Origin: Haplomitrium mnioides
Lineage: Eukaryota; Marchantiophyta; Haplomitriopsida; Calobryales
Length of the DNA stretch: 50,843 nt
Reading direction: 5' to 3'
NCBI GenBank assembly: GCA_049999725.1
Contig: JBNGIS010000002.1
Coordinates: 271,864-322,706, forward strand
Part shown: piece after piece, positions 21,643 to 32,934 of the stretch
Position numbering within the stretch: position 1 is the first letter of the stretch
How the letters are laid out: each line of letters starts with the position of its first letter
Position numbers and translations under genes: made by a program
The notes under the pieces: generated by a model
The model's input: only the letters and a program-made list of their open reading frames with translations
Database searches by the model: none
Told to the model about the DNA's origin: nothing

Positions 21643-22380
21643 CCGCTCTTGCTCAAGCATAAATTGTTGAAGAAGAAATCAAAGAAACGACATACCTCAA
21701 TAAAGACAATCAAGCGGTTTACTGAGAGCTTGATTAGTTCTAACGGAATGAAAAGATCAACAAGAATTAGAAGCACTTTGTTTCATCTAGACGATACGAT
21801 TGATGAACATTCTTGTAGAATGCTGGTAGATCGTCGAAGTTTTGAAATTTTCATATCATTACGCTTTGCAAAGAAAATCAAAGCTAAAATTTTGCCTATC
21901 AAGGGAAGTTTTGTGACTATGATTGATGGCAAAAAACATGAGGTGTTCTACTTATAAAAGCCATTTCTTCTAAGAATTGGCAAATAGTATGAGGAATTTA
22001 TGGATTTTGTTATTGCATTAGTACAATATGTCATTATTTTGGGCTTCCTTTAGCTTGAAGATCAATCCGCTCAAGTTGATTGGGCAAAACAACCAGTTCA
22101 AGTTACTTTACAAGGAAAGCAATTTCTTTTAGGGTGTCCAACACCATTGGTGAAGAAGCCCAAATCAGCTCAGCATAATGTTTTGATGGAGAAAGAGTTG
22201 CATGTTTTTGCTGTATGGATCAAGCTTATCGTAGACTTGACTAATGAGGGAGGGAAATTTGTATCGACCTCAATAATTGATGATGTTTTAAAGGAGTTTT
22301 TATATGTGTTTCCAGATGATTCGCCAAAAGAGTTACTAGATGATCATAGAATGCTCTTTCTGATTGAGTTGATGTTAGAA
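21643..22380 (+). pseudogene. Chromovirus C protease and linker remnant
   Basis: The segment 21649-21957 contains CRMLVDRRSFEIFIS. The gypsy protease active site DSG (LVDSGSS.NFIS) has become DRR here. A broken linker leads on to 22147, where a new frame runs into reverse transcriptase. The sequence is parallel to 33900-34500 in element E. Confidence 0.75.
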
Positions 22381-23110
22381 AGTACTTCGTATAATGAGCT
22401 TATATACCAATTATCACCACAAGAGTTGGAAGAGCTTTGCAAGACCTTGACAAATCTTCTTGAGAAGAATTTGATTCAATATAGTATGTCTCATTGGGGA
22501 GCACCAGTGTTCTTTGTACCAAAGAAAGACGGTGAATTTTGTCTTTGTATAGATTATCGTGGGTTGAATAATCAAACCTTAAAGAATGCCTATCCTTTAC
22601 CATGTATTGATGATTTGTTGGATCAATTGAGTGGTACGGGTTCTTTTCCAAGCTTGATCTTCAAAGTGGTTATTGGAAAATTCCTATCAAGCCAAGTGAT
22701 TTGCCGAAGATAGTTGTTCGCAAGATGTATAGACATTTTGATGGGAAGGTCCTTACATTTCGTCTCACTAATGCTTCAGCCATATTCATGGATCACATGC
22801 ATCAAATGTTTTATGGGTTATTGGATAAGTCAGTTTTGGTATTCTTTAATGACATTCTTATTTTTAGCAAAATTGAAGTTGAGCATTGCAATCGTCTAAA
22901 AGAAGTATTGCAAAGATTGCGCAATTGGAAGTTTTATTGCAAGAGATCCAAGTGCAAATTTAAGAAGCAAGAGGTTACTTACCTAAGGTACAAGGTGTCG
23001 GCAAATGGTATAAAGATGCAAGAGGAGAAAATCAAGGCTATTACAGAGTGGCCAACACCAAAGGAAGCAAAGAACATTAGAACCTTCGATGGATTTGTAA
23101 GCTTTTATTG
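22381..23110 (+). pseudogene. Chromovirus C reverse transcriptase remnant
   Basis: Recognisable blocks are [26 protein letters not shown] (22493-22570), the [16 protein letters not shown] block and, after a frameshift near 22700, a TFRLTNA block. The catalytic YxDD box reads FFND at 22842-22853, so one of the two aspartates is asparagine. The C-terminal KCKFKKQEV and a TPKEAKNIRTF.GF block complete the domain. Confidence 0.85.
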
Positions 23111-24640
23111 ACGATTCATCCATTCATATGCACACTTTGCTTCACCACTTACAGATCTGCTAGGCAAGGAGGTCAAGTTTCAATGAACCGCCAAGAAGCA
23201 AGCAGCATTTCAACATCTCAACAATGCAGTCTCTTCTCGTCCTATTCTACAACCATATAATCCAAAGGTACGTTGTATAGTTGATTTTGATGCTTCTAAT
23301 TTTGCTATTGGAGCAATTTTGCAACAAGAGTTTGAGGATGGACTTCATCTAATTGGTTTAAGCTACCAAAGTATAGAGGCACTATCTTTTAGAAAGACTT
23401 GTGCTTATGCACATAGATCATAAGCCATTGTTATAAGCAATTCATTTGGAAAATATGACAAGTTGTTATCACCGATGGGAGGATCAATTACAACTCTTTG
23501 ATATTAAGCTAGAGTACAAGCTTGGAAGGTTCCACACAATTATTGATGCATTGTCAAGAAGGCCGGATAATTGAGTAAATACAATAGAGGTGGCGAACAT
23601 TAGTATATTACATTTCGATGAGGCAACTAGGGAGGATTATTGCTAGAAACTACAAGAAGATGTTTTTTTTAGTCTTGTTTGGGCACGATTGGCCGTCAAT
23701 GATAGTGAGTATCATTCTTTTTTCCATTTGAGATGGTATTCTATATCAAGACGACCAAATATATGTTCTGCATGATGATACGCTTTGAATAGCTCATTAA
23801 TAAGAAGCACATGACATTCTTATGTCAGGGTATCTTGGAGTAGATAAAACTATAGAGTTGCTTCAACGTACTTGGTGGTTGTATAACTTGGCTCAAGATC
23901 TTCGTGGTTTTGTTTGTTTGTGTGAAAGTTGTCAACAAAATAAAGCTTCAAATCAAAAACCAGTGAAACTTCTTCAGCTACTTCCAATTCCTACTACTCA
24001 TTGGAAACATGTAAGTTTAGATCTTGTCACTTCATTTCCACCTACGCCTCGTGAGTACCCTGCTATTGTGGTGTTTGTAGACAAGCTCATGAAGCAGATT
24101 CATTTAGCACCAATGGTGGATACATTAGATGCTCCACAGTTGGTAAAAATTTACTTTGGTATTTTCTTCCGTCATCATAGAATGCCAAAGGTGTTAATAT
24201 CTGATAGAGATCCCCATTTCATTGGCAAGTTTTGGCAAGAGTTATTCAAGCTTTTAGGCACGAAGCTCTCTATATCTACTGCTTATCATTCTAGTTGGGT
24301 AAACGTAGCATGCTAATTGCACGATGAAGGATATGCTTCGTGCGTTCATCAATGCTCATCACACTGATTGGGATAGTTTCTTACCGGCTGTGGAGTTTGC
24401 TTACAACAACTCCTAACAAGTAAGTACTAGGTTTTCTCCTATCTTTCTTAATTTGGATCAACATTCTCTTGTTTCCGATGGTTTGCTTTCTCCTTCTTCT
24501 TCCAATGTTCCAAGTCTTTCTACCTTTTTGTCCCGTCTATCTTCTTCCTTGCAAAATGCTCGAAACCATCTTAGTGTTGCTCAAAATCGGCAAAAAAATA
24601 TGCCAATAGCCGTCGTCGTGTTTGCTCCTATATTTTAGAT
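23111..24640 (+). pseudogene. Chromovirus C RNase H and integrase remnant
   Basis: RNase H begins around 'DFDASNFAIGAILQQ' (about 23281-23325) and is interrupted by stops. The integrase zinc finger shows CLCESCQQNK (about 23911-23940). The catalytic core keeps D in SLDLVTSF (about 24016) and D in ISDRDPHF (about 24200), but the region of the catalytic glutamate is destroyed: AYHSS is followed by unrelated residues and a stop. Sequence after 24640 jumps straight into LTR sequence, so the integrase tail and chromodomain are missing. Confidence 0.82.
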
Positions 24641-24664
24641 GACCAAGCTATGCTTATAGAGACG

Positions 24665-24984
24665 AGTAAAAGAAGTCGTAGGGAGTCACTTTTAAGGTTG
24701 AGATAAGATTGCTTAACTTTGAAGTCACTTTTGGTAGAGAGAGTCACTTTTAGGGTTGAAATTAGAAGTGACTCGTAAGTGAAGAAAGAGGGACAACACC
24801 CTCTCTTCTTATATAAATAGAAGAGCTTCTTAGCTCCACTCATCATTTTGGAATTCATCTCAATTTGATTTGGCTCTTTGGTTGCTTGGCTTTGGTTTGC
24901 TTATTGGCCATGAGTTGTGTAACTCTATTAGAGCTATATTGAAATTGTTACTTATTTGGAAGTCCGTCCTTGAGTTCTTTTACA
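24665..24984 (+). repeat. Chromovirus C 3' LTR, 5'-truncated
   Basis: About 320 bp matching the later part of 19849-20231. It has lost roughly the first 60 bp in the deletion that also removed the chromodomain. TATAAATA lies at 24812-24819. An 8-bp inverted pair agtcactt/aagtgact lies at about 24742-24773. Confidence 0.8.
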
Positions 24985-24989
24985 CTGCA

Positions 24990-26050
24990 AGTAATCATTG
25001 CAAAGAAACTTGTTCTATTTGAGGATGCTATAGGAGATGCAAGATGGAAAGCTGTAATGGTAGAAGAGGTGGAAGCTCTTCACAAAAATCAGACTTTGGA
25101 GCCGGTCAATTTACTAGAAGGGAAAAAAGCCATCGGATGCAAATGGGTCTACAAATTGAAGAGGAGCGAAGATGGCAACATAAGCAAATTCAATGCAAGA
25201 TTAGTGGCCAAGGGGTACGCCAACACTCATGGGATAGACTATGAGAATAATTTCAGCCCTATAGCAAGAATGACAACCATTCAGGCAGTCATAACATTAG
25301 TTGTATAAAAAAAGGGAACTTTGCAGCAAATGGATGTAAGAAACACACTTCTGCATGGGGAGCTTGAAGAGGAAGTGTACATGGTGCAATCACCTGGTTT
25401 TGGTGATCTAGAGCATTCAGATCAGGTATGAAAGCTGAAGAAGGTATTATATAGGTTGAAGCGAGCACCTCAAGCATGGTCTAACAAGATAGGAAAATAT
25501 CTTGTTTCGGTGTGCTTCAAGATATCAGAGGAAGATTATTCTCTATATGTAAGAAAAATAGAGAAATGTATGATGCTCATTTTGATTTATGCAGATGATT
25601 TGATTATGACGTGAGAGAGTGAGCAGGATATTGTTGAAGTGAAGAAATTGCTACAACAAAAGTTTGATATGAAAGATCTTGGTGAGTTGAGACATTTCCT
25701 TGAAATTGAAATGATAAAAACAAAGCAAGGAATATGGATCATGCACATGCAGTATGCCTTGGATATGCTGGCCAAATATGGCATGACAGGTTGCATTCTG
25801 ATTGCAACTCCCTTAGATCAAAATACAAAACTAATTGTTCATGAAGAAGAGTTGAGTGAGGATCCAACAAGGTTCATATAGATGGTAGGCAGCCTGATTT
25901 ACATCACCATCACAAGACCAGATCTGAGTTATGTTGTATGTCTGGTACGTCAGTTTATGCGGGTACTAAGAAAGCATTATTTGGATGCAGTGCGTAGAAG
26001 CTTTTGGTTTGTAAAAGCTACACTTTAATATTGGCTGTTCTATGATACCA
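24990..26050 (+). pseudogene. Element B reverse transcriptase remnant
   Basis: The copia reverse-transcriptase start (AIGDARWKAVMVEEVEALHKN, split here after 20 residues as VEEVEALHKN) is followed by KAIGCKWVYKLK and ARLVAKGYANTHGIDYEN in one frame to 25305. Then come [17 protein letters not shown], the catalytic box YADD at 25588-25599 and a MKDLGELRHFLEIEM block. Stops occur at 25306, near 25612 and elsewhere. The upstream end meets chromovirus C. Confidence 0.85.
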
Positions 26051-26533
26051 ATAGTGAGTTTCAGCTTGCTGGTTTCACAAATGCAGATTGGGTAGGAAGT
26101 GTCAGTGATAGGAGGTCCACTAGTGGTTATGTATTTTCATTTGGAAGTGCTGGAATCGCATGGAGCAGCAAAAGGCAATCTACAGTTGCTTTATCAAGTA
26201 CGGAGCCTAAGTTCAGGGGGGCAGCCATGGCCATCTGTGAGATAGTGTGGTTGATGAAGTTGCTACAAGATTTGTATGTCAGAGTGGAGGAACCACTGAA
26301 GGTTTATTGAGACAACATCAGCAATATTCAATTGAACAACAATCATGTTTTTCATGCACGTTCAAAGCACATTGAGGTGCATTATCATTTTGTGGGAGAG
26401 AAGGTGTTGGCTAGGGTGATTATCCGATGTACATCAACACTGAAGAGTAGGTTGCTGATATTTTTATGAAGGCATTGGGAGCCAAAAAGTTGCAAAAATT
26501 TAGAAGGTAACTTGGTGTACATATGTTGAGCTT
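26051..26533 (+). pseudogene. Element B RNase H remnant
   Basis: FTNADWVGSVSDRRSTSGY (about 26076-26132) is the copia RNase H start. AWSSKRQSTVALSSTE follows, then an ISNIQL and a RSKHIEVHYHF block. Stops interrupt. It ends just before the polypurine tract. Confidence 0.85.
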
Positions 26534-26542
26534 GAGGGGGAG
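26534..26542 (+). promoter_or_regulatory. Element B polypurine tract
   Basis: GAGGGGGAG abuts the 3' LTR start TATTAACTTG. Confidence 0.85.
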
Positions 26543-26759
26543 TATTAACTTGTCAAGCTCTTATAGGCTGCCAGGCTGAGCTGGCAGCCACTTTAGTTTA
26601 GTTAAGGTTAGTCTTATACATGGGGCAGATTGGAGTCGCGTGGGAGCACTCCTCCTCTTTATGTAAATTGCACCATTTTGTGCCCGTAGGAATATATTGC
26701 ATTTCCTTTATCATTGGTGTATGCGAGTTTGTATGTACAACACAATGTATATTTTGATA
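26543..26759 (+). repeat. Element B 3' LTR (217 bp)
   Basis: Same length as the 5' LTR and closely similar, ending TTTTGATA before the GTCAT duplication. Related 'ggcagcc..ctta' blocks occur in the LTRs of D (38775) and G (50265). Confidence 0.9.
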
Positions 26760-26764
26760 GTCAT

Positions 26765-26879
26765 TGTCTTTTGAAAATCTTTAAAAAGAGTTTAATTTTG
26801 TTGTTTGACCGGCAAGTTAGATCCTTTGCACACATAAGGTTGAGTCTTGGATCCTATGTGAGCATAGGATTTACTCAAA
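26765..26879 (-). pseudogene. Family X, 5' segment
   Basis: The minus strand aligns with plus-strand 46640-46760: 'ctatgc.c.cata', 'gaagactcaacctt/caagactcaacctta', 'ggatct..cttgcc..tcaa'. It continues the minus-strand X copy across element B. Too short for a firm translation. Confidence 0.6.
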
Positions 26880-27199
26880 GATAACTCTAATAGAGTTATG
26901 CAACTTAATGCCAATAAGCAAACAAAATCCAAGAGTGCAAGCCAAAGCAAAGCAACCAAAGAGCCAAATCAAATTGAGAATAACTCCAAAATGAGAAATA
27001 GGGTTATGAAACCCTTCTATTTATACAAGAGAATAAGGTGTCATCCCCTTTCCTTCATTTATCTCACTTCAACCCTAAAAGTAGCTTCAAAAGCAAGTAA
27101 CATCAAATTGATTTCAACCCTAAAAGTTACCCTCTACAACTTCCTTCACCTTTCTCTATTTTCTTATAAATAACACAACATCATGCTTGTACTATTACA
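26880..27199 (-). repeat. Truncated chromovirus LTR (C/E family)
   Basis: On the minus strand it begins TGTAATAGTACAAGC at 27199, carries TATAAATA at 27025-27018 and ends in 'aactctattagagttatct', about 50 bp short of the usual LTR end. No internal element follows. Without the 3' end no duplication can be read. The 91-codon plus-strand frame over it is an artefact. Confidence 0.8.
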
Positions 27200-30100
27200 C
27201 TAGGTCCGACACATGCCTAGTTTGTGCCCTTAGATAAATGCGCAATAGATTTGCAGTAGAATATGATTGATGATAATCCATCTATTTTTTGTTGAGAGTT
27301 TTGATGGTGACATCTTTGGCATGAGATGTCACCGAGTAGCAAATTGTCCATGCTTACCACAAGAAGCTTGTTCTTCATGGTACAATATATGCATCATGTG
27401 ACTTTGTTGTTATTTCAGGGACAAGAAAAGCTCGACAAGATTTTTTAATGATTGCTTCTAAGTCAATTGATCTCGAGGATAACATCTATATTGAGGAGGA
27501 TAAGATTGACAAAGAAGCCAGTGTTGATGTAAATTTCTCATATATAATAAATTGTTTGACAACAAAAAATGTTTAAGTCCAAGCTTGCATAAATGTATGT
27601 ATTTGAATAAATGATTCTTCAATAAAAAAAGTTAATTTTGTATGAAGGATCATTTATTCAAACACATGCATCCATACAAACTTAGACATAAACAATTAAG
27701 ATGTATGGAAGGGAGTGAGTGTTGGCATGGATGTTTTAGTTTGAATGAATGAGTTTTCAATAAAATAATAGATAATATATAGGTTTTTTTTTTAAGTGCA
27801 TGCTAGCATGGACATCCGTGTTCAAATGATTTAGGTTTCGAGACATGGAGTCTATGCAAGATTTTTTCTTTGTTTTGTGGTCAATTTCTAAGAATATATA
27901 TTAAAATTATGAATTATAAAATCCTTCCTCACACGAGTCATTTGTTCGATTTTTTATTTTTGGAATAGATTCTTGAAAGTTATAAGAGATTGAATGTATG
28001 TGCGCATATGAGTCTTTGATTGATTTTAATTAAAAGAGATCATGTTTTTAAAATATATGTACGGAAGTCAATGCAAATATAGTTGCTATTTTGTGGTTTT
28101 CATCTTTTTTGTATATAGTTTGACATTGAAAGCATATGCTACAAGATTATAGATGAAAATGCTAGTGCCCATCTTGACATCATCATTTCTTTGAGTATAT
28201 TTTCAATAAATATTTTAGGTTTTAGTAAGTTGAATCTCTTGTGAATACTGTAAAGAAACATTTAAATAGTTTTCTTGAAGTTTTAATATGTTTGTAAATA
28301 TTATATCTGTCAATAATTGTCTTCTTAAAAGATAATGTTTTAAAATCACCTTTTTTTGAAATATTTGATATTAAAATATTTTTGGAATACTATAAATACA
28401 TGAATAAAACAAACTACAAGTTAAAAAAATTGTTAAGAAATTCACAAATGTCAAAAATTGTAATATTTGACATTGAAATTTGAATACCAATTTTCTTGAG
28501 CGCAAAATAAAACAATAGCTTATAGTAGTTTTTGGTTCAAAAAAGTGGTTGTTATCGCCTTTGTTATTGCAAATATTTGCAAGGAGGAGGATATTCAACA
28601 TGAAAAACATGCTCAATGGATTTTGAGTTCTTTCTTGTAGGCTAATATCAACAAAAGTACAACCTATGTACGTCGTTTTGCTTAGATGTAGTGCAACAAG
28701 ATCAATGAGAACATACTTTTTAGTAAATCTATAGATTGATCAAAGTAGAAAGATAATTTGAAAGCTTGTGCTTTGCCAGAAGAATTTGTAGCAGTTCATT
28801 TTTTGCAATCAATTAGTGATTAGAGACAAGAAAAGTCAAGAAAAAAAACAACAAATTCAACTAGTAGCCTAAGGTGTTCATATTTTCAATAATACTTTTA
28901 GAATTGTTGATGTACATAGTGGTAGTGATTTGTTCAAGAACTCTATGTTTTGTGTTGTGACTATCCAAACGTTGCTCTATTTAACTAATGAGGTTGAGTT
29001 CCTACTTGTGGTAGAGATCATTCTTGTATTCAAGATGATGAACTAGTACAATGTAAGAAATATGAAGAGTTGTTGTATGTTAGTGTAGACTTTCAAAAGT
29101 TTGTTAGTGCACACAATGAAGCCATAGACTTTCTAGAGACAAGTGGTTTTAAGAGATGTTAAACTAGCACTCATTCCTAAAGTAAAAAAGATCACAAATT
29201 CCTATAGTAAAAAAGAAAGCTTGAATGGACATGTTGCACAACAAAATGATGAGAAGACAATACAAAACAAAGGCAAGAGGTAAAATTTTCAAGGTAAGGA
29301 ACGAGAATAAGAGAATATCACAAATTTTGTATAATATGCATTAATTCAAAAAATTTGTAAATGTGCATTAGTTTCACTTACAGTTATATCATAGACTACT
29401 TTCAGATATTTTGTACTCATGAATGTTACACTAAGCTCTTGGCATTTTTGGAGGGCCAACAAAGCAAGTAGAGGATGGGGGAGAGCTCTATACATTGAAT
29501 TAAAGTAGATTATAAAGCTCTTGATTCTCTTTTTTCTTGAGCAATGAGGTGTAATAGATAAGAAATACTAAAATATCTCTTGGCGGATGCTAACTCATCA
29601 AAGTTTCCAACTCTAAGTAAAAATACATTCTCTTGCATTGGAAAATTTTTCATGAGGGTTTTTTTATTGAAGCAAGCTCATAGAATGATGAAGAAGCACC
29701 TCAACTTAAAAATTAAAGCTTTATTACTCTTCCCTCAAATAATAAGTAGATGGAAACAAAGATTTGATGAAGAAGTGAAAGAGCTGTCTTAACCACTGAC
29801 GTTTTATTAAACTATAGATGCATTGATAAATGGATTTTTCTACTATACGACAAAGAAAAATTTCACGATGAGAAAGTAATCTATTTCTCAAGGGAAAATC
29901 AATGAAGAGATGCTTGATGAAAGAAAGGAAACAAATGCTCTTCTCTTGTGAATGTTCAATGAAGAGTTGTACATGTATTGTGATCTCGTGAAATGGTTAT
30001 GAGGAACATTAGAAATTTTTAGATAACCATCATATAATTAGAGGTATTTTGATGAAGTAAGGAGAAGTCTTAGAAGTCATTAATAGAAACTTAGATTTGA

Positions 30101-30489
30101 TCAATTTTCTTTAATATATTGCATTTTGATATATAGACAATTTGTTCTTGTTGAAACCTTATATTTTGTAAACTAAGAGTTACAATCAATTATAATTTCA
30201 ATAGTATTATGTAATAAAGTCAAAATTGAAAGTTCTAGCAATCACATTTGATGCTCTTGGTTCGCCAATGCTTTCCTCTTCATAATAATGATTTGAAAGT
30301 TTCTCATATTGTTGTTCAAAAGTAGCACTTTTTAAAGAATAAAAATCTTGAAATTCTAATCATTTCCTGGCCCTTGATGCTCATTCCATTTAAAATGTAT
30401 AAAACAAAAAGTGGAAAACTTAGTGAGTGATTGAAGAAAATAATCTTAGTACACGGTGGTATTAAAAAAAGGTTTTTTTTTTTTTTTTA
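27200..30489. other. Unclassified AT-rich stretch with short coding-like pieces
   Basis: A stretch at about 27345-27560 reads open on the plus strand (KLVLHGTIYASCDFVVISG, then RKARQDFLMIASKS) and contains an acceptor-like 'ttatttcag|gg'. A 70-codon frame at 29580-29792 is lysine-rich. I recognise neither. The rest has no LTR termini or copia/gypsy motifs that I can see. The stretch ends in a run of about 18 T (about 30473-30490). Confidence 0.35.
27571..27693. repeat. Foldback repeat with arms of about 50 bp
   Basis: The arm starting 'gtttaagtccaagcttg' pairs with the arm ending 'cttagacataaac', about 84 percent matched over about 50 bp, with a loop of about 18 bp. The mismatches I saw are G/C to A/T type. 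A related direct copy, 'gcatggatgttttagtttga', follows at about 27732-27780. It could be a MITE remnant. Confidence 0.65.
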
Positions 30490-30509
30490 ATTCACAAAAT
30501 GAAGATGAA

Positions 30510-31224
30510 TGCAACAATGCACAAAACCAGCAACGTCAACTAAGCTAGTTTGGTGGTAGAGGCTAGTTTAGAGGTAGGAGAAGTAACAAAGAGCTTGTAG
30601 GCCAACCACAACATTCAAGGGAAGATTTTTATTATTGTGGTAAGTTGTGTCACATGGCAAATGACTACTATAAAAAGCAAAATGACATGAGAAACAATAG
30701 AGTGCAGAGGAATTATGAAAGCTCTATCAAGGCAAACAATGAGATATTGTTTGTCATGCAACATGGAAATTCATCTATAGCATATGGAAAACAAAAAAAA
30801 TAATGGAGATAAATGGTTTGTTGATTTCACATGTTCTAATCACATAACAGGTCATGGAGAATGGTTTAATGAAATTACAAATCTCAGTACACATAGATAT
30901 GTGGAGACATGTGACTCCACTATACATCCTATTCATGATATCGGTAGCATGCCAATAGTACTAGAGAATGGCAAAACAAAGTCCCTATTTGATGTTTTGC
31001 ATGTGCCAATGATTCAAAAAAATCTGATTTCAATTGCACAGTATGTGAGAGCAGAATATGCACGTCAGGTTTAGTCCCATTGGTGTATTCATTGAGGATT
31101 GGGGAAACAGTTGTAGCTTGATCACAAAATAAAGCAAAAGTGGTAGGATGTTCATATTGGATGTGAGCACGCCTAAAATTTCAAAAACAATGTTTGTACA
31201 TAGCACAACGGTAGTATCAGACAT
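30510..31224 (+). pseudogene. Element D gag end and protease remnant
   Basis: The zinc knuckle near 30630-30670 reads FYYCGKLCHMANDYY, so the first and last cysteines are replaced. The protease active site near 30805-30850 reads WFVDFTCSNHITGH: DSG has become DFT. The frame 30784-31074 continues with STIHPIHDIGSMPIVLENGK. The pre-integrase part follows with stops. Confidence 0.78.
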
Positions 31225-32476
31225 TGAGGTATGGCATAAGAGGATTGGTTATGTTAATGTAAAAAGGCTAAAAATATGCAGAGTTCATGGGTAGTTAGTG
31301 GGCTGCCCAAGTTCAAGGTAGAAGGAATGCAGAAAAACTATGAAGCATGCCAATTCAGTATACAAGCAAGGCAAGAATTCTCTCATGATGCATATGTAGC
31401 AAGGAAGCCACTTGAGGTAGTACATTCAGATGTGTAAGATCGAACAAAAATAAGATCTATTTGAAGGTGTACATATTATGTCACTTTCATTGATGATTAC
31501 TCAAAGAAGATATAGATTTACTTCATGAATCAAAAGAGTGAAGTGTTTGATCACTTCAAACATTTAAGAGCTATGGTAGAAAAGGAGAAAGAATAGCAAA
31601 TGAAGTGTATGAGATGTAATAGATTAGAAGAATATTTCTCTACAAAAGTTGGCACCTATCTCTAGAGAGAAGAGATCAAAAGACAACAAACATGCAGGTA
31701 CACACCTTAGCAAAATGAAGTTGTTGAAAGAAATAGCATGCACATATCAAAGGTGGTATGAGCATTGATGAATGAGAGGAATATGCCACATCATTATTGG
31801 GCAGAAGCAGTGACCACCTTTGTCTATATTATAAACCAAACCCCTACAAGTGTAGTTCATGACATGATGCCAAAAGAGAAATTTACAAGGAGACGTCTAG
31901 ACATCTCATGTTTGAAAGTGTTTGGTTGCATTGCATATGTTTATGTTCCAGTTGAGACATGCATCAATTAGATCCAAAAGCTGAAAATTGTGTCTTTATT
32001 GGGTATTCAAATAGGTAGAAGGGGTACATATGTTGTTGTCCTACTACACACATGGTGAGGGTGAGAAGAGATGTAGTATTTGATGAGTTAAATATTTGGT
32101 ATTGTTAAAAATATGTGAATGACATAAGTGAGACAAATGGAAAGCAAGTTGTTCTAGAACCACTTTCAAAAACTCAAACACTCAGTGGTCCACATGGTGG
32201 AGACAACAATTGTAGTAGCACTAATACTCTGCAAGGAATGCTCCACAAAAATTTGAAGTAATATACTCCAAATACACTCTCAATCTAAAATGTCTTTAGG
32301 AGAAGAAAGCAATTGTGATTGTGGAAGTGTGGATGAAGAGCTGAGATTACTCTTTGCTTCAACATCAAGTCAACAGCAAAAAAAGTAGTAGTTGCAAAGC
32401 ATACCTTTGCATAGAAGTGATAAGATGAAGTATCTTATAGATAAGTTGATGCATAAAAGAGCATTCGCAACACATT
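31225..32476 (+). pseudogene. Element D integrase remnant
   Basis: The first catalytic aspartate is present (VHSDV near 31427), followed by a stop. The second (LKSDGG in B) is lost as MRCNRLEEY (near 31610). The glutamate is kept in VVERN (near 31720). The open segment 31765-31971 carries HHYWAEAV, IINQTPT and LDISCLKVFGCIAYVYVP. Compared with B the catalytic losses fall on different residues. Confidence 0.8.
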
Positions 32477-32481
32477 ATGCA
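32477..32481. repeat. Target-site duplication of chromovirus E (ATGCA; partner 37241-37245 ATGGA)
   Basis: Four of five bases match. Element B has the uninterrupted sequence here (catgcatacatgg near 19833). Confidence 0.7.
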
Positions 32482-32902
32482 TGTAATAGCACAAGCATAA
32501 TGTTGTGCTATTTACAAAAAATAGAGAAGAGTGAAGGAAACGGTAGAATGTCACTTTTAAGGTTGATTTGAGATAAGATTGCTTGTATTTAAAGTCACTT
32601 TTAGAGTTTTAAGGTGTGAAGTTAGAAGTGACCTCTAAGTGATTGATTTTAAGGTTGAAATTGGAAGTGATTTGGAGGTGAAAAAAGAGAGATGACACCT
32701 TCTTCTCTTGTATAAATAGAAGGACTTTATAGCCCCACTTCTCATTGTGGAGTTCCTCTTAATTCAGTTTAGCTCTTTGGTTTCTTAGCTTTGGCTAACA
32801 CTCTTGGCTTTTGTTTGCTTATTGGTCTTAAGTTGTATAACTCTATTAGAGCTATCTTGAAGCTATTACTCATTTGGAAGTTGATATTTGAGTTCTTTTC
32901 CA
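32482..32902 (+). repeat. Chromovirus E 5' LTR (421 bp)
   Basis: Begins TGTAATAGCACAAGC, ends TTTTCCA and carries TATAAATA at 32711-32718. U3 holds several 'gtcactttta' and 'agaagtgac' subrepeats. Pairs with 36823-37240. Confidence 0.88.
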
Positions 32903-32903
32903 T

Positions 32904-32916
32904 TGGTGTTAGAGAC
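32904..32916 (+). promoter_or_regulatory. Chromovirus E primer-binding site
   Basis: TGGTGTTAGAGAC is a decayed initiator-Met primer site in the same place as TGGTATTAGAGCC in C. Confidence 0.7.
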
Positions 32917-32934
32917 ATGGTTCTTTTTGGTGGA

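Larger units (their letters stand above)
19849..24984 (+). mobile_element. Element C: Ty3/gypsy chromovirus nested in element B
   Basis: Gag, protease, reverse transcriptase, RNase H and integrase occur in gypsy order between a 383-bp 5' LTR and a 5'-truncated 3' LTR. Relative to element E it lacks the integrase tail, the chromodomain and the start of the 3' LTR (junction near 24650). That loss makes it a deleted copy. It also hosts a 543-bp solo LTR. Its insertion splits the pol frame of B just before reverse transcriptase. Confidence 0.85.
15482..26759 (+). mobile_element. Element B: Ty1/copia retrotransposon, host of nested elements
   Basis: Two 217-bp LTRs, an adjacent primer site, a polypurine tract and a perfect GTCAT duplication define the element. 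Without its nested chromovirus (19849-24984 plus one duplication copy) it is about 6.1 kb. The order is leader, gag, protease, integrase, reverse transcriptase, RNase H. It sits in repeat X in opposite orientation. It is a close relative of D (30490-38988). Many stops make it non-coding now. Confidence 0.88.

Noticed and set aside
26898-27173. 91-codon open frame
   Set aside because: Antisense reading through a chromovirus LTR.
28371-28616. 81-codon minus-strand frame
   Set aside because: Composition is that of AT-rich noise and there is no motif or second copy.
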